DNA of 64,000 bases from Arthrobacter sp. PAMC25564 (GTDB lineage: Bacteria > Actinomycetota > Actinomycetes > Actinomycetales > Micrococcaceae): NCBI RefSeq assembly GCF_004798705.1, contig NZ_CP039290.1:3162001-3226000 (forward strand), written 5' to 3'. A program made the translations under genes and the position numbers. How positions within the stretch are numbered: the stretch's first letter is position 1; every line of letters starts with the position of its first letter. The notes beneath the pieces were generated by a model. That model had not been told where the DNA came from, did no database searches, and saw nothing but the letters and a program-made list of their open reading frames with translations. Of the stretch, positions 1-8,124 are shown in pieces.

Positions 1-537
1 GGCAGCCTCTAAGGGCCCGCCAAGTGAGACCGAGCCAACGACCAGTCCGGCCGGCGTATATACGGGCGCAGCCGCACACGCCAGAGCGGTCAGGGCGTCA
101 TTGTAGTGTTGGCTCCCCTTGACGAAGACCGGACGCTTCTCGACCATCGACGTGCCTAAGCCGTTCGTGCCGATAGCTTCCTCGGAGTAGTCGAAGCCCT
201 CCGCCGCGTGCATGCTGTCGAGGCGCCGTCGCTCACTGTTGTCACTCGTGCGCCGGGCAACGATGCTGCCGCCCCGGTCGCTGAGGAACAGTGTCGTCCC
301 GGTATCAGCCAACTGGTGTTGCCAACGGTCAAGCACAGGAACGGCGGCCCGGCAGAGCAGTGAGTCCGTATCCACGTCCTGAAAACGCTGGGACGGGACC
401 GAGCTTTCGACGGCGCTACTGATCGATCGACGCCAGCTCCGCACAATCAGGTCCGGCACCGCATCGTTGACCCCATAGGCTCCAGTGAGGCCAACGCGAA
501 TCAGCTCCTCCCGCGCTTCCCGCACCGGATCGGACAT
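1..537 (-). CDS. GAF-domain transcriptional activator, AcoR-like (partial, runs off left edge)
   Basis: An open frame of 179 codons begins at the ATG complementary to 535-537 and is still open at base 1, so only the N-terminal part is visible. Around residues 125-150 it reads EAIGTNGLGTSMVEKRPVFV, the signature of the GAF sensor domain of AcoR-type activators (compare GTNxxGTxLxExRPV). In that family the GAF domain binds a small effector and a Fis-type helix-turn-helix at the C-terminus contacts DNA; those parts lie outside the window. The gene diverges from the BVMO at 754, and a near-perfect palindrome lies between them (651-671), so it is the likely local activator of the BVMO and dehydrogenase genes. 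Whether an AAA+ domain is present cannot be seen. Confidence 0.8.
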   Translation of the reverse strand, partial: MSDPVREAREELIRVGLTGAYGVNDAVPDLIVRSWRRSISSAVESSVPSQRFQDVDTDSLLCRAAVPVLDRWQHQLADTGTTLFLSDRGGSIVARRTSDNSERRRLDSMHAAEGFDYSEEAIGTNGLGTSMVEKRPVFVKGSQHYNDALTALACAAAPVYTPAGLVVGSVSLGGPLEAA

Positions 538-592
538 ATCTGCCCCTTTGCAATTTCGTCCGCCAGCCCGGATGTCGGCCAATCAACACTCA

Positions 593-615
593 TCAGCACT
601 CGCGATTAGTGCTGA
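593..615. promoter_or_regulatory. 8-bp inverted repeat in divergent intergenic region
   Basis: Perfect arms TCAGCACT (593-600) and AGTGCTGA (608-615) are separated by 7 nt. The repeat lies 56 bp upstream of the GAF-regulator start and 138 bp upstream of the BVMO start. It could be an operator or a short hairpin in the regulator leader. Function is inferred from position only. Confidence 0.4.
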
Positions 616-650
616 GAGGGTATCAATCGCGGATTTTCGGGCTCTACGGC

Positions 651-671
651 AGTGTCCCAAATTGAGACACT
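651..671. promoter_or_regulatory. 21-bp palindrome, candidate activator site for the BVMO gene
   Basis: The sequence has arms AGTGTC and GACACT around CCAAATTGA. Compared with its reverse complement only one arm pair and the centre base differ. It is centred about 93 bp upstream of the BVMO start codon, a distance typical of activator sites, and between two divergent genes of which one is a GAF/AcoR-type regulator. I infer that this regulator binds here. Confidence 0.55.
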
Positions 672-753
672 GAGTGCTTGTTGTGCCACCACAGACTGGT
701 AACTACAAAGTGAATTATCTCACAGAGCCCTATTAGTCGGAGGAAAAGACATC

Positions 754-2385
754 ATGGACAACGCCGTCCCCGAGAAGATCTACCAGCTCGACGCACTCGT
801 CGTCGGAGCAGGCTTCGGTGGCATCTACATGCTGCACAAGCTGCGCAACGAACTCGGTCTCAACGCCGTCGCCATTGACCGCGCAGGAGGAGTCGGCGGT
901 ACCTGGTACTGGAACAAGTATCCCGGTGCCCTCTCGGACTCTGAGAGCTTCGTCTACCAGTACTCGTTCGATCGCGATCTCTATCAGCAGACTCCGTGGA
1001 ACACCAAATATGTGCCCCAGCGCGAGATTCTGGCTTACTTGAATGGCGTTGTGGACCGTTACAGCCTCCGCGAACACATTCAACTCGGAACCGGCATGAC
1101 TGATGCTGAATTCGACGAGACCGCCGGCATCTGGACAGTGCGGACCGACCGGGGCGTCACGTTCCAGTCCCGGTTCCTCGTCACCGGTCTCGGCCTGCTC
1201 TCCGCAACAAACCTCCCCAAATTCCCCGGGATGGAAACGTTCAAGGGCCGGCTGGTGCACACGGGCGCCTGGCCCGAAGACCTGGACCTGTCTGGCAAGC
1301 GGGTAGGTGTAATCGGCAATGGTTCCACCGGCAACCAGGTGATCACGGCCAGCGCGCCCGTCGCGGCTCACCTGACCTCGTTCCAGCGCACCCCGCAGTA
1401 CAGCGTGCCTGCCGGCAACCGCGTACTTACCTCGCAGGAACAGCAGGGGCACCGGGATAACTTCGAGGCCAACTGGGATCAGGTCCGGAACTCGTCCGTC
1501 GCCATGGGCTTTGTGGAGAGCGCCGTTCCGACGTTCAGCGTCTCCCCGGAAGAACGCGAGCGCATTTACCAGCGGACCTGGGAGGAAGGCGGAGGGTTCC
1601 GCTTCATGTTCGAGACCTTCTCTGATATTGCCACTGACCCGGACGCCAACGAAGAGGCGGCGAAGTTCATCCGCCGGAAGATCGCCGAAATCGTGAAAGA
1701 TCCGGAAACCCGGCGAAAGTTGACGCCGACGGACCTGTACGCCCGCAGGCCGCTGTGCGATTCGGGCTTTTACGAAACGTTCAACCGTTCAAATGTCTCC
1801 CTCGTGAACGTCAAAGAGAACCCGATCGAGCGGGTGACGGAGCAAGGCATCGTTACGGCCGACGGAACCCTGCACGAACTGGACGTACTCATCTGCGCCA
1901 CCGGCTTCGACGCTGTGGACGGCAACTACGTCCGGGTCAATATTCGCGGCAGGGGTGGCGAAACGCTGAAGGAGCACTGGGCCGGCGGTCCGACCAGCTA
2001 TCTCGGCATGGCAACCAACGGCTTCCCGAACATGTTCATGATTCTCGGCCCCAACGGCCCCTTCACCAACCTTCCGCCGTCGATCGAGGCCCAGGTCGAG
2101 TGGATCAGCGAAACTATCGGCCACCTGTCGGCCTCCGGCACCGGCTGGATCGAAGCCAAGGCCGACACTGAGGCCGACTGGACGGAGACCTGCTCGGATA
2201 TCGCCCACCAGACCCTCTTCCCCCAGGCCGCCTCGTGGATCTTCGGGGCCAACATTCCGGGCAAGAAGCGGACTGTGATGTTCTACCTCGGCGGCATCAA
2301 GCAGTACCGTTCCATCCTCGCCGAGGAGGCCTCCAACAATTACCCCAATTTCATGACCGACAGCAACGCACTGACGCCGGCTTAA
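754..2385 (+). CDS. Type I Baeyer-Villiger monooxygenase, cyclohexanone-monooxygenase-like
   Basis: This 543-residue flavoprotein should insert one oxygen atom next to a ketone carbonyl, using FAD and NADPH, to give an ester or lactone. The FAD Rossmann motif GAGFGG is at 18-23. The BVMO fingerprint FxGxxxHxxxW is FKGRLVHTGAW at 163-173. A second dinucleotide motif GNGSTG is at 188-193. The length equals that of classical cyclohexanone monooxygenases. The start is fixed by GGAGG at 739-743, ten bases before the ATG. A dehydrogenase follows at 2510, so an alcohol-to-ketone-to-ester sequence is plausible. No lactonase is adjacent, though an alpha/beta hydrolase lies 4.6 kb on. The natural substrate cannot be told from sequence. 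Confidence 0.92.
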   Translation: MDNAVPEKIYQLDALVVGAGFGGIYMLHKLRNELGLNAVAIDRAGGVGGTWYWNKYPGALSDSESFVYQYSFDRDLYQQTPWNTKYVPQREILAYLNGVVDRYSLREHIQLGTGMTDAEFDETAGIWTVRTDRGVTFQSRFLVTGLGLLSATNLPKFPGMETFKGRLVHTGAWPEDLDLSGKRVGVIGNGSTGNQVITASAPVAAHLTSFQRTPQYSVPAGNRVLTSQEQQGHRDNFEANWDQVRNSSVAMGFVESAVPTFSVSPEERERIYQRTWEEGGGFRFMFETFSDIATDPDANEEAAKFIRRKIAEIVKDPETRRKLTPTDLYARRPLCDSGFYETFNRSNVSLVNVKENPIERVTEQGIVTADGTLHELDVLICATGFDAVDGNYVRVNIRGRGGETLKEHWAGGPTSYLGMATNGFPNMFMILGPNGPFTNLPPSIEAQVEWISETIGHLSASGTGWIEAKADTEADWTETCSDIAHQTLFPQAASWIFGANIPGKKRTVMFYLGGIKQYRSILAEEASNNYPNFMTDSNALTPA

Positions 2386-2397
2386 TCGGCACCGCAG

Positions 2398-2445
2398 GGA
2401 CAGCCCGGGACGGACAGCGGTCACGCCGCCCGTCCCGGGCTGTCC
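2398..2445 (+). terminator. Hairpin after the BVMO gene
   Basis: A perfect 16-bp inverted repeat (2398-2413 with 2430-2445, arms GGACAGCCCGGGACGG and its complement) with a 16-nt loop begins 12 bp after the BVMO stop. No T-run follows, so it may be an imperfect terminator or an mRNA-stabilising hairpin between the BVMO and dehydrogenase genes. Confidence 0.6.
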
Positions 2446-2509
2446 TGCGAGTTCGCAAACGAGATTCTCATCCGCATCATCTGATGCCCCCATACAACTA
2501 GGAGGCGCC

Positions 2510-3559
2510 ATGCGCGCAGCGGTCTACTACGGCAAGAACAAACTTGAGATCCTGGACGTTCAGGAACCTTCTCCCGGCGATGGTCAAGTGAAGATTAAAG
2601 TCAGCCGCAACGGGATCTGCGGTACCGACCTTCATGAGTACTACGATGGCCCGATCTTCATTCCGCCGACCGATCCGCACCCCCTCACGGGCCGATGCCT
2701 GCCCCTGACCCTGGGCCATGAATTCTCCGGCGTGGTGACGGAAGTCGGCAAGAACGTCACCAATGTCCGTGAGGGTGACCGGGTCACGGTGGAACCCATT
2801 TACCGGTGCGGCGAGTGCCGACCATGCAGGAGCGGCCACTACAACCTATGCAACGTGATCGGATTCCACGGCCTGATGGCGGACGGCGGAATGGCAGAAT
2901 ACACAGTCGTGCCGGGCAACCAGGTACACAAACTCCCCGACAATGTCTCGCTCGAAATGGGTGCGCTGGTAGAGCCGATGTCCGTCGCCTATCACGCCGC
3001 GACTATGGGCGAAGTCAATGACCAGAGCCGCGCCCTGATCTACGGCGCGGGGCCGATCGGAATCGGCCTGTGGTTCGCCCTCCGCGGCATGGGCCTGACC
3101 GAAATCGACGTGGTAGAACCGTCCGAGACACGCCGCAAGTCAATCGAGACACTCGGCGCACGGACGCTGGATCCAACGAGCCAGGACGTGACTGCTCTCA
3201 TCGCTGACCGGACCAACGGCGACGGTGTTGACGCTGCTTTCGACGCCGCCGGGGTTGCACCTGCCGTCCAATCAGCCCTTGAATGCCTCGGTGAGCGCCG
3301 GCCGCTGGTCAGCGTGGCGATTTATGAAAAGCCCCTCCCGACGCCGCTCATCAACCTCGTGCTGCGGGAGCGGCGCATCCAAGGAACCATCTGCTACACC
3401 GGCGCCGACTATTCAGCGGTGATCGACCTCATGGCCAAAGGCCACTACAAGACCACGGGATGGGTTGAGGACATCCCCCTCAGCGGAGTGGTCCAGGAAG
3501 GGTTCGAGAAGCTCCGGGCCGGCCAGAAGATGAAGCTGCTGGTCGACCCCTCGAGCTGA
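2510..3559 (+). CDS. Zinc-dependent medium-chain dehydrogenase, 2,3-butanediol dehydrogenase-like
   Basis: This 349-residue protein belongs to the zinc medium-chain dehydrogenase family and should oxidise a secondary alcohol or diol with NAD(+). Catalytic zinc ligands are visible at C37, H70 and E71 (GHE motif). The structural zinc cluster is C100, C103, C106 and C114. A Rossmann fold follows with YGAGPIGIG near residue 178. The insert HEYYDGPIFIPPTDPHPLTG before GHE is typical of the butanediol/sorbitol branch. GGAGG at 2501-2505 precedes the ATG by 4 bases. Placed behind the BVMO, it could supply the ketone that the monooxygenase uses. It may equally act on acetoin/butanediol. Confidence 0.88.
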   Translation: MRAAVYYGKNKLEILDVQEPSPGDGQVKIKVSRNGICGTDLHEYYDGPIFIPPTDPHPLTGRCLPLTLGHEFSGVVTEVGKNVTNVREGDRVTVEPIYRCGECRPCRSGHYNLCNVIGFHGLMADGGMAEYTVVPGNQVHKLPDNVSLEMGALVEPMSVAYHAATMGEVNDQSRALIYGAGPIGIGLWFALRGMGLTEIDVVEPSETRRKSIETLGARTLDPTSQDVTALIADRTNGDGVDAAFDAAGVAPAVQSALECLGERRPLVSVAIYEKPLPTPLINLVLRERRIQGTICYTGADYSAVIDLMAKGHYKTTGWVEDIPLSGVVQEGFEKLRAGQKMKLLVDPSS

Positions 3560-3593
3560 TCGCCTCAACAAGAGTGGAATCCAGGGAAGTATC

Positions 3594-3603
3594 TTCCATG
3601 GAA
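3594..3603. promoter_or_regulatory. Candidate MarR operator
   Basis: TTCCATGGAA is a perfect 10-bp palindrome 21 bp upstream of the marR-like start. TGGAATC occurs twice around it (3575-3581 and 3599-3605). The position between the dehydrogenase stop and the regulator start suggests autoregulation. Confidence 0.4.
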
Positions 3604-3624
3604 TCTATCTGCTAGTCTCGTTCC

Positions 3625-4128
3625 ATGAACTCCACAGACCACCAAGCTGACTTCTATCCGCTTTTCAGTGCGCTGACCCGGCTGGAAACGGAAATGTGGG
3701 ACGCGGTTGACGCCCGCCTGCGCCAGGAATGCGGCCTCCCCCTCGGCAGGTACGAGGCGATGATCGTGCTTGCATCCCTTGGCGCGTGCAGGGTGTTCGA
3801 TATTGCTGCGGCGCTGTCCATTACGGTGGGCGGCGCCAGCAAGCTCATTGATCGCGTGGAGGCGGCGGGGTACTGCTCGCGGAAGATGAACCCGGGCGAC
3901 CGGCGTTCCTCCCTCCTGGAACTCTCGGCGGCGGGGACCGCGGTGGTTGAGCAGTGCCGCCACGTGGTCGAGGACGAACTTGCGCGCTGGTTCACCCCGG
4001 CCCTGACAAGGCAGGAGGCAGGTACGCTTCTGGACCTTCTGGCTCGGGTCCGCAGCACACCCCGGCTTTCGCTGGACTCCAAGGCACTGGACTCCACGGC
4101 GCCTAGCTCCCGGAAGGCCATGCAGTGA
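3625..4128 (+). CDS. MarR-family transcriptional regulator
   Basis: A 167-residue protein with the winged helix-turn-helix of MarR regulators. The recognition region reads ITVGGASKLIDRVEAAGYCSRK, followed by the wing motif NPGDRRSSLLELSAAG, where the DR-S pattern is diagnostic. MarR proteins usually repress adjacent genes and let go on binding a phenolic or similar ligand. Its stop codon overlaps the GTG of the quinone oxidoreductase gene (GTGA), so the two are cotranscribed and translationally coupled. The last 15 or so residues are Ser/Lys-rich and lie outside the domain. Confidence 0.85.
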   Translation: MNSTDHQADFYPLFSALTRLETEMWDAVDARLRQECGLPLGRYEAMIVLASLGACRVFDIAAALSITVGGASKLIDRVEAAGYCSRKMNPGDRRSSLLELSAAGTAVVEQCRHVVEDELARWFTPALTRQEAGTLLDLLARVRSTPRLSLDSKALDSTAPSSRKAMQ

Positions 4129-5108
4129 GCGGCGGCACCATGCGGGCCGTTGTGCTGGACGGTCCGGGGCCGGCCGAGGCACTGGTGATTCGAGAACGGC
4201 CCATCCCGGTGCCCCGGCCCGGCCAAGTGCTCATCCGGGTCCGGGCCTTCGGGCTCAACCGCTCGGAACTGCATACACGCCTGGGCCTGGCCGAGGGCGT
4301 CACGTTCCCGCGCGTGCCCGGGATCGAAGCCGTAGGAGAAGTGGCGGACTCCCCCGGCGGCGAGTTCCGCGCCGGACAAAAGGTCGCCACCCTTATGGGC
4401 GGCATGGGCCGCGTGTTCGACGGCGGCTACGCCGAGTACACATGCGTGCCGGCCGGGCAGGTCATACCGTTCGAATCAGAGCTGCCCTGGTCCGTCATCG
4501 GCGCCATCCCGGAGATGCTTCAGACCGCACACGGCTCCCTCACTATCGGCCTCGACATCCGGCCCGGCCAAAGCCTGCTCATTCGCGGCGGAACCTCCTC
4601 CGTCGGCATGGCCGCCGCGATCCTTGCCAAACGCCGCGGGCTCACCGTCCTGGCCTCAACCCGCAACGAGGCCAAACGGGAAGCACTCCTCGCGATCGGC
4701 GTCGACCATGTCCTGATCGACGCCGGCGACCTCGCCGCCGCCGTGCGCCGCATCGCTCCCGACGGCGTGGACGCCGCCCTCGAGCTCGTCGGCACCCCGA
4801 CGCTTCGTGACACGTTGCGGGCCACCCGGATCCACGGCGTTGCCTGCTTTACCGGCATGCTCTCAAACCAGTGGACAATCCCCGATTTCTATCCCATCGA
4901 CTTCATTCCGCGGGGCGTCCGGCTCACCTCCTACACCGGCGGTGCTGCCGACCTTCCCGGCACCGTGCTCCAGGAATTCCTGCAGGCCGTCAGCGACGGC
5001 ACCGCAGTGGTCCCCATCGGCAAGGTCTATGCCCTGGATGACATCGTCCGGGCGCACACCGACATGGAGGAAAGCCGCGCCAGCGGCAAACTCGTCGTCA
5101 CCACGTAA
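4125..5108 (+). CDS. Quinone oxidoreductase-like zinc-independent medium-chain reductase
   Basis: A 327-residue medium-chain reductase of the NADPH:quinone oxidoreductase type. It lacks the catalytic and structural zinc cysteines seen in the nearby dehydrogenases. The cofactor motif GGTSSVGMAAA near residue 153 fits NADPH binding in this branch. The GTG at 4125 overlaps the marR stop and has GGAAGG 7 bases upstream. An ATG at 4140 would give the N-terminus MRAVVLDG that many homologues show, so the start is uncertain by 5 codons. It probably reduces a quinone or enone, and the MarR partner suggests induction by such an electrophile. Confidence 0.82.
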   Translation: MSGGTMRAVVLDGPGPAEALVIRERPIPVPRPGQVLIRVRAFGLNRSELHTRLGLAEGVTFPRVPGIEAVGEVADSPGGEFRAGQKVATLMGGMGRVFDGGYAEYTCVPAGQVIPFESELPWSVIGAIPEMLQTAHGSLTIGLDIRPGQSLLIRGGTSSVGMAAAILAKRRGLTVLASTRNEAKREALLAIGVDHVLIDAGDLAAAVRRIAPDGVDAALELVGTPTLRDTLRATRIHGVACFTGMLSNQWTIPDFYPIDFIPRGVRLTSYTGGAADLPGTVLQEFLQAVSDGTAVVPIGKVYALDDIVRAHTDMEESRASGKLVVTT

Positions 5109-5194
5109 GCGTCATCACCTAAAGAACCCCAACCGGCACGGCTCAACCTCATGGGGCCGGCCTCTGCCTTGCCTCCAAACCAGGAGTTGAACCC

Positions 5195-5706
5195 ATGCTC
5201 CTTTTCGCTGCCCTCCCCCGCCCACCGCGCCAGGCAGAACGCCCGGCAGGTGGCACCGCCGCCGGCGATTCCCTGCCGCGGACCTCGATCGCCGTCGCGG
5301 CCCTTTCCACCATCGTAGATATGGTACGACTTCACCCTGTACCTCTTGATGGCCACCATCCTGTCCCGGGTCATTTTCGGCGGCGGCACGGAATCCCTGC
5401 TGGCCACGCTCGCGGTGTTCGCCGTGTCCTACCTCTTGCGGCCTGCAGGCGCACTGGTGTTCGGTCGCTTCGGGGACCGCTTCGGCCGACGGCCCGTACT
5501 GCTGGCGAGCATGGCCCTCATGGCTGCGGCCATGTTCGCCACCACCCTGCTCCCCACGCACGCACAGGCGGGCCCCACGGCCGGGGCTGCCTTCCTCGCC
5601 CTGCGATGCCTGATGGCCTTCTCCGTCGGCGGGGAATACTCCTCCCGGAAGGGTCGACGCTGCACTCCGTCACCGCAACACCCGCACAGGCGTCCGGAAG
5701 AATGAC
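5195..5706 (+). pseudogene. Broken MFS transporter (metabolite:H+ symporter type)
   Basis: A good ribosome site (AGGAG before the ATG at 5195) starts a frame reading MLLFAALPRP...RTSIAVAALSTIV. The family sequence then continues in another frame as WYDFTLYLLMATILSRVIF from about 5319, so there is a one-base frameshift. The second frame keeps the hallmark loop FGRFGDRFGRRPVLLASM and reaches LRCLMAFSVGGEYSS near 5645, after which the match stops. Only about the first third of a normal 430-residue transporter is left. The remnant runs directly into the next broken gene at 5702. It shows that this catabolic segment has decayed, possibly leaving its substrates without a dedicated importer. Confidence 0.75.
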
Positions 5707-6252
5707 ACTGCGTGCTGAACTAACCGATGCGGTCACGCTTCATGGGGTGCCCCACATCGACTACGTCGACATGCCAACATTCGTGGCGCTTCCCGCGCCT
5801 TTTGAAAACGGCACCGAGGTGGACATTCTCAGCCGCCTCAACGGCAAAGGCCCCCCGACGCCCGGGCCTTCGCCGGCATCGCCTACCGCATCGCAGACGA
5901 TCATGAGCGTTTGGAAGCCGTGTACTTAGTGCCGCTGAACGGTTCGAAGGCCAGTCCGCCACCCCCGCGCGACCAGCGCGCCGTTCAATACTTCGCCTAC
6001 CCCGAGTGGAAATATGAGCGGCTTCGCGAGAAGCATCCCGACGGCCGTAACGAGTCCGGCGCCGACATCGGCCCCGACGAAGGGATCCATCTGAAGATCG
6101 ACGTCGACACTCAAGTGAAGGTGACGATCAAAGGAACTGAAGCCCTGGCAACTGCCCACACTAAGGGTAAGCAGGCCGCCGGCAATATCGGTCTCTTCGT
6201 GGATATCGGCACCGAAGCCTACTTCTCCAACCTCGTCCTCATTCCCCACTGA
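5702..6252 (+). pseudogene. Frameshifted concanavalin-A-like (laminarinase/DUF1080-type) domain protein
   Basis: Two frames together give one protein of about 180 residues. The first runs from the ATG at 5702 through VDMPTFVALPAPFENGTEVD. After a run of six C bases near 5850 the second frame carries RAFAGIAYRIADDHERLEAV and continues to ADIGPDEGIHLKIDVD and NIGLFVDIGTEAYFSNL. The pattern resembles stand-alone lectin/glucanase jelly-roll domains, recognised here by eye. The break at a homopolymer could be a real frameshift or a sequencing error. It begins inside the tail of the broken MFS gene. No function can be assigned beyond possible carbohydrate binding. Confidence 0.6.
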
Positions 6253-6340
6253 GCACTCCCCCACGGTGAGGGGAATAGAAACACAGCCGACTTAGTTGAA
6301 ACTTAAAGTAATTATTCGAAGGCCCCAATCAGGAGACTCC

Positions 6341-6949
6341 ATGCAGACCGCCCCACTCGACCTCACCAAGACTGCCCTAGTGCTGGTGGACCTTCAGAAC
6401 GACAACGTCCATTCTGACGGCGCATTCGCCTCGTCAGGTTCCGCGGGCCATGCTGTTCAGCAGGAACTGGTGCCGCACGTGAAGCAGTTACTCGAATGGG
6501 CGCGCAGCCAGTCGATGCCTATCATTCACAATCGCATTGTTTTCTACCCCGGGGGTGACTTCGGCGGCAGCAACGCCCCCATCTTCCGGATGATAGGACC
6601 CGAGTCACTCAAGCTCGGCTCATGGGGCGCCGACGCACTGGAAGGGCTGGAGGCTGTCGACGGAGAACCGGTTCTCCTCCGGAATCGAATGAGCGGCTTC
6701 AACGGCACCGGCCTCGATCTGCTGCTGCGGAACCTGGGCGTTACCACGATGGTGGTGGCAGGGGTCTGGACCAACATGGCTGTTGAACACACACTCCGGG
6801 ACGCAGCCGACCACGGCTACCGGCCCATCATCGTTACGGATGCGACATCGAGCATCAATGCCGACTGGCACGGCGCAGCGCTGACTTACGCCCTGACCAA
6901 CATCGCCGAGTTCACGACGACGGACGAACTCACCGGGGCAAACGCGTGA
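6341..6949 (+). CDS. Isochorismatase-fold hydrolase lacking the usual catalytic cysteine
   Basis: A 202-residue isochorismatase-like protein. AGGAG at 6331-6335 selects the ATG at 6341 rather than an upstream ATG at 6296. The fold is recognised by LVLVDLQND with the acidic residue D17, the central SGFNGTGLDLLLR, and VVAGVWTNMAVEHTLRDA. In cysteine hydrolases the last motif holds the nucleophile (GVxTxxCVxxT); here that position is A147, and the catalytic lysine position is R114. True isochorismatases such as EntB and PhzD also lack the cysteine, so a non-thiol chemistry or a binding role is possible. The gene overlaps the following hydrolase by 4 bases (GTGA). Confidence 0.82.
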   Translation: MQTAPLDLTKTALVLVDLQNDNVHSDGAFASSGSAGHAVQQELVPHVKQLLEWARSQSMPIIHNRIVFYPGGDFGGSNAPIFRMIGPESLKLGSWGADALEGLEAVDGEPVLLRNRMSGFNGTGLDLLLRNLGVTTMVVAGVWTNMAVEHTLRDAADHGYRPIIVTDATSSINADWHGAALTYALTNIAEFTTTDELTGANA

Positions 6950-7572
6950 ACCACCTCCCGGATCCCCTTGTCCAGTGGCACTCCACGGACGATCCCACGC
7001 AACCGCTCGTAGTCCTGCTCCATGGCCGCGGCTCCCGCGAAACTGAGATCATCGGACTGGCAGACTACCTGCCCGCCGTTGCAAGCTACGCGGCCGTCCG
7101 GGCCCCCATCGCCGAAGGCCGGGGGTTCGCCTGGTTCGCTAACCGCGGCATCGGCCGTCCGTTGCCGGATTCCCTTGCTCAGAACATGGCCTGGTTCAGG
7201 GAGTGGCTGGAAGGCGTCGCCCCGGCCGGGCGGCAAGTGATACTCATCGGATTCAGTGGTGGTGCCGCCTTCGCCGGAGGCCTCATCCTGGACGACCCGG
7301 GACGCTTTGCGGGTGCGGCAATCCTTTATGGAACGCTGCCATTCGACGCAGGAGTTCCAACCTCTCCGGACCGGCTGCAGGGCGTGCCGATGTTCGTCGC
7401 CCAGGGGGACGCCGACACGGTCATTCCGGCGAAACTGCTGGATGCCACGTGGCGCTATCTCGGCGCGGAGTCCGGCGCCGAGACCACGGCCGTCCGCTCC
7501 GTCGGCGGACACAGCCTTGATGCCGGCACTGCCGCAGCCCTTGCCGAGTGGGTTACGGGGCAGTTGGGCTGA
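6946..7572 (+). CDS. Alpha/beta hydrolase, carboxylesterase/phospholipase type
   Basis: A 208-residue serine hydrolase. The nucleophile elbow is GFSGG with S104, the acid is D157 in GDADTVIP, and the base is H189 in GGHSL. The oxyanion segment is LLHGRGS near residue 26. Size and motifs match the small cytosolic carboxylesterase family (PF02230-like). The GTG start overlaps the stop of the isochorismatase-like gene, so both come from one mRNA. In a cluster with a BVMO, an esterase that opens the ester product would be logical, but the distance of 4.6 kb and the intervening broken genes make that only a suggestion. Confidence 0.85.
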   Translation: MNHLPDPLVQWHSTDDPTQPLVVLLHGRGSRETEIIGLADYLPAVASYAAVRAPIAEGRGFAWFANRGIGRPLPDSLAQNMAWFREWLEGVAPAGRQVILIGFSGGAAFAGGLILDDPGRFAGAAILYGTLPFDAGVPTSPDRLQGVPMFVAQGDADTVIPAKLLDATWRYLGAESGAETTAVRSVGGHSLDAGTAAALAEWVTGQLG

Positions 7573-7612
7573 CCCCTTTTGGCCCGCGGTGCCTCAGGTC
7601 CGCAACCCTTAA

Positions 7613-7654
7613 GGCCCGCGACGCGTGGCGCTTCAACCACCGCCGTCGCGGGCC
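7613..7654 (+). terminator. Hairpin terminator after the hydrolase gene
   Basis: Arms GGCCCGCGACG (7613-7623) and CGTCGCGGGCC (7644-7654) pair perfectly across a 20-nt loop, 41 bp after the hydrolase stop. There is no clear T-run. The next 135 bp up to 7789 show no recognisable gene. Confidence 0.55.
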
Positions 7655-7788
7655 TGCCGCCGCCTATATTGCAGAGCCACCGCCAATTGCTGCGGCCGAT
7701 GTCCACGCCTGTCGCCAGCGCCTGCGCGGCGGCCAGGTGATCCGCGTGCCGACAGCGGGTCGACGTCGAACACACTCGCTGCGGATCA

Positions 7789-8046
7789 GTGGATGCGGAG
7801 CATCCCGCCAACGCATGGTTGCGGGGCCACCACCAGGCCTCCGCCGAGCGCATACGACGGGCCCTGGCGGAGGCCGCCGACGACAACGCCCTCAGGGGAG
7901 ACACCCCGGCGGAGTCTATTGCCCGCGGTCTCCTGGCCGCCATGGATGGCCTGCAACTCCAATGGCTCTCCGACCCCGTCTACACGGTCATGGCGGCGGA
8001 CTTCGCGACTTTGCTCGAAGCCGTGCGCTACCGCTGGGGACAGTAG
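7789..8046 (+). pseudogene. C-terminal remnant of a TetR-family regulator
   Basis: An 85-codon frame reads EHPANAWLRGHHQASAERIR, then TPAESIARGLLAAMDGLQLQ and WLSDPVYTVMAADF. This is the ligand-binding C-terminal half typical of TetR regulators. No N-terminal helix-turn-helix is found upstream in any frame, where the sequence between 7573 and 7788 is unrelated. I read it as the stump of a deleted regulator. It converges on the dehydrogenase gene at 8125. Confidence 0.5.
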
Positions 8047-8124
8047 CCACCACCCGGCAGCGGCGGTCAGGTGATCCCAAGACGGGAAATCCATGGCGAC
8101 CTGGGCCCACGGACCTTGCATCCG

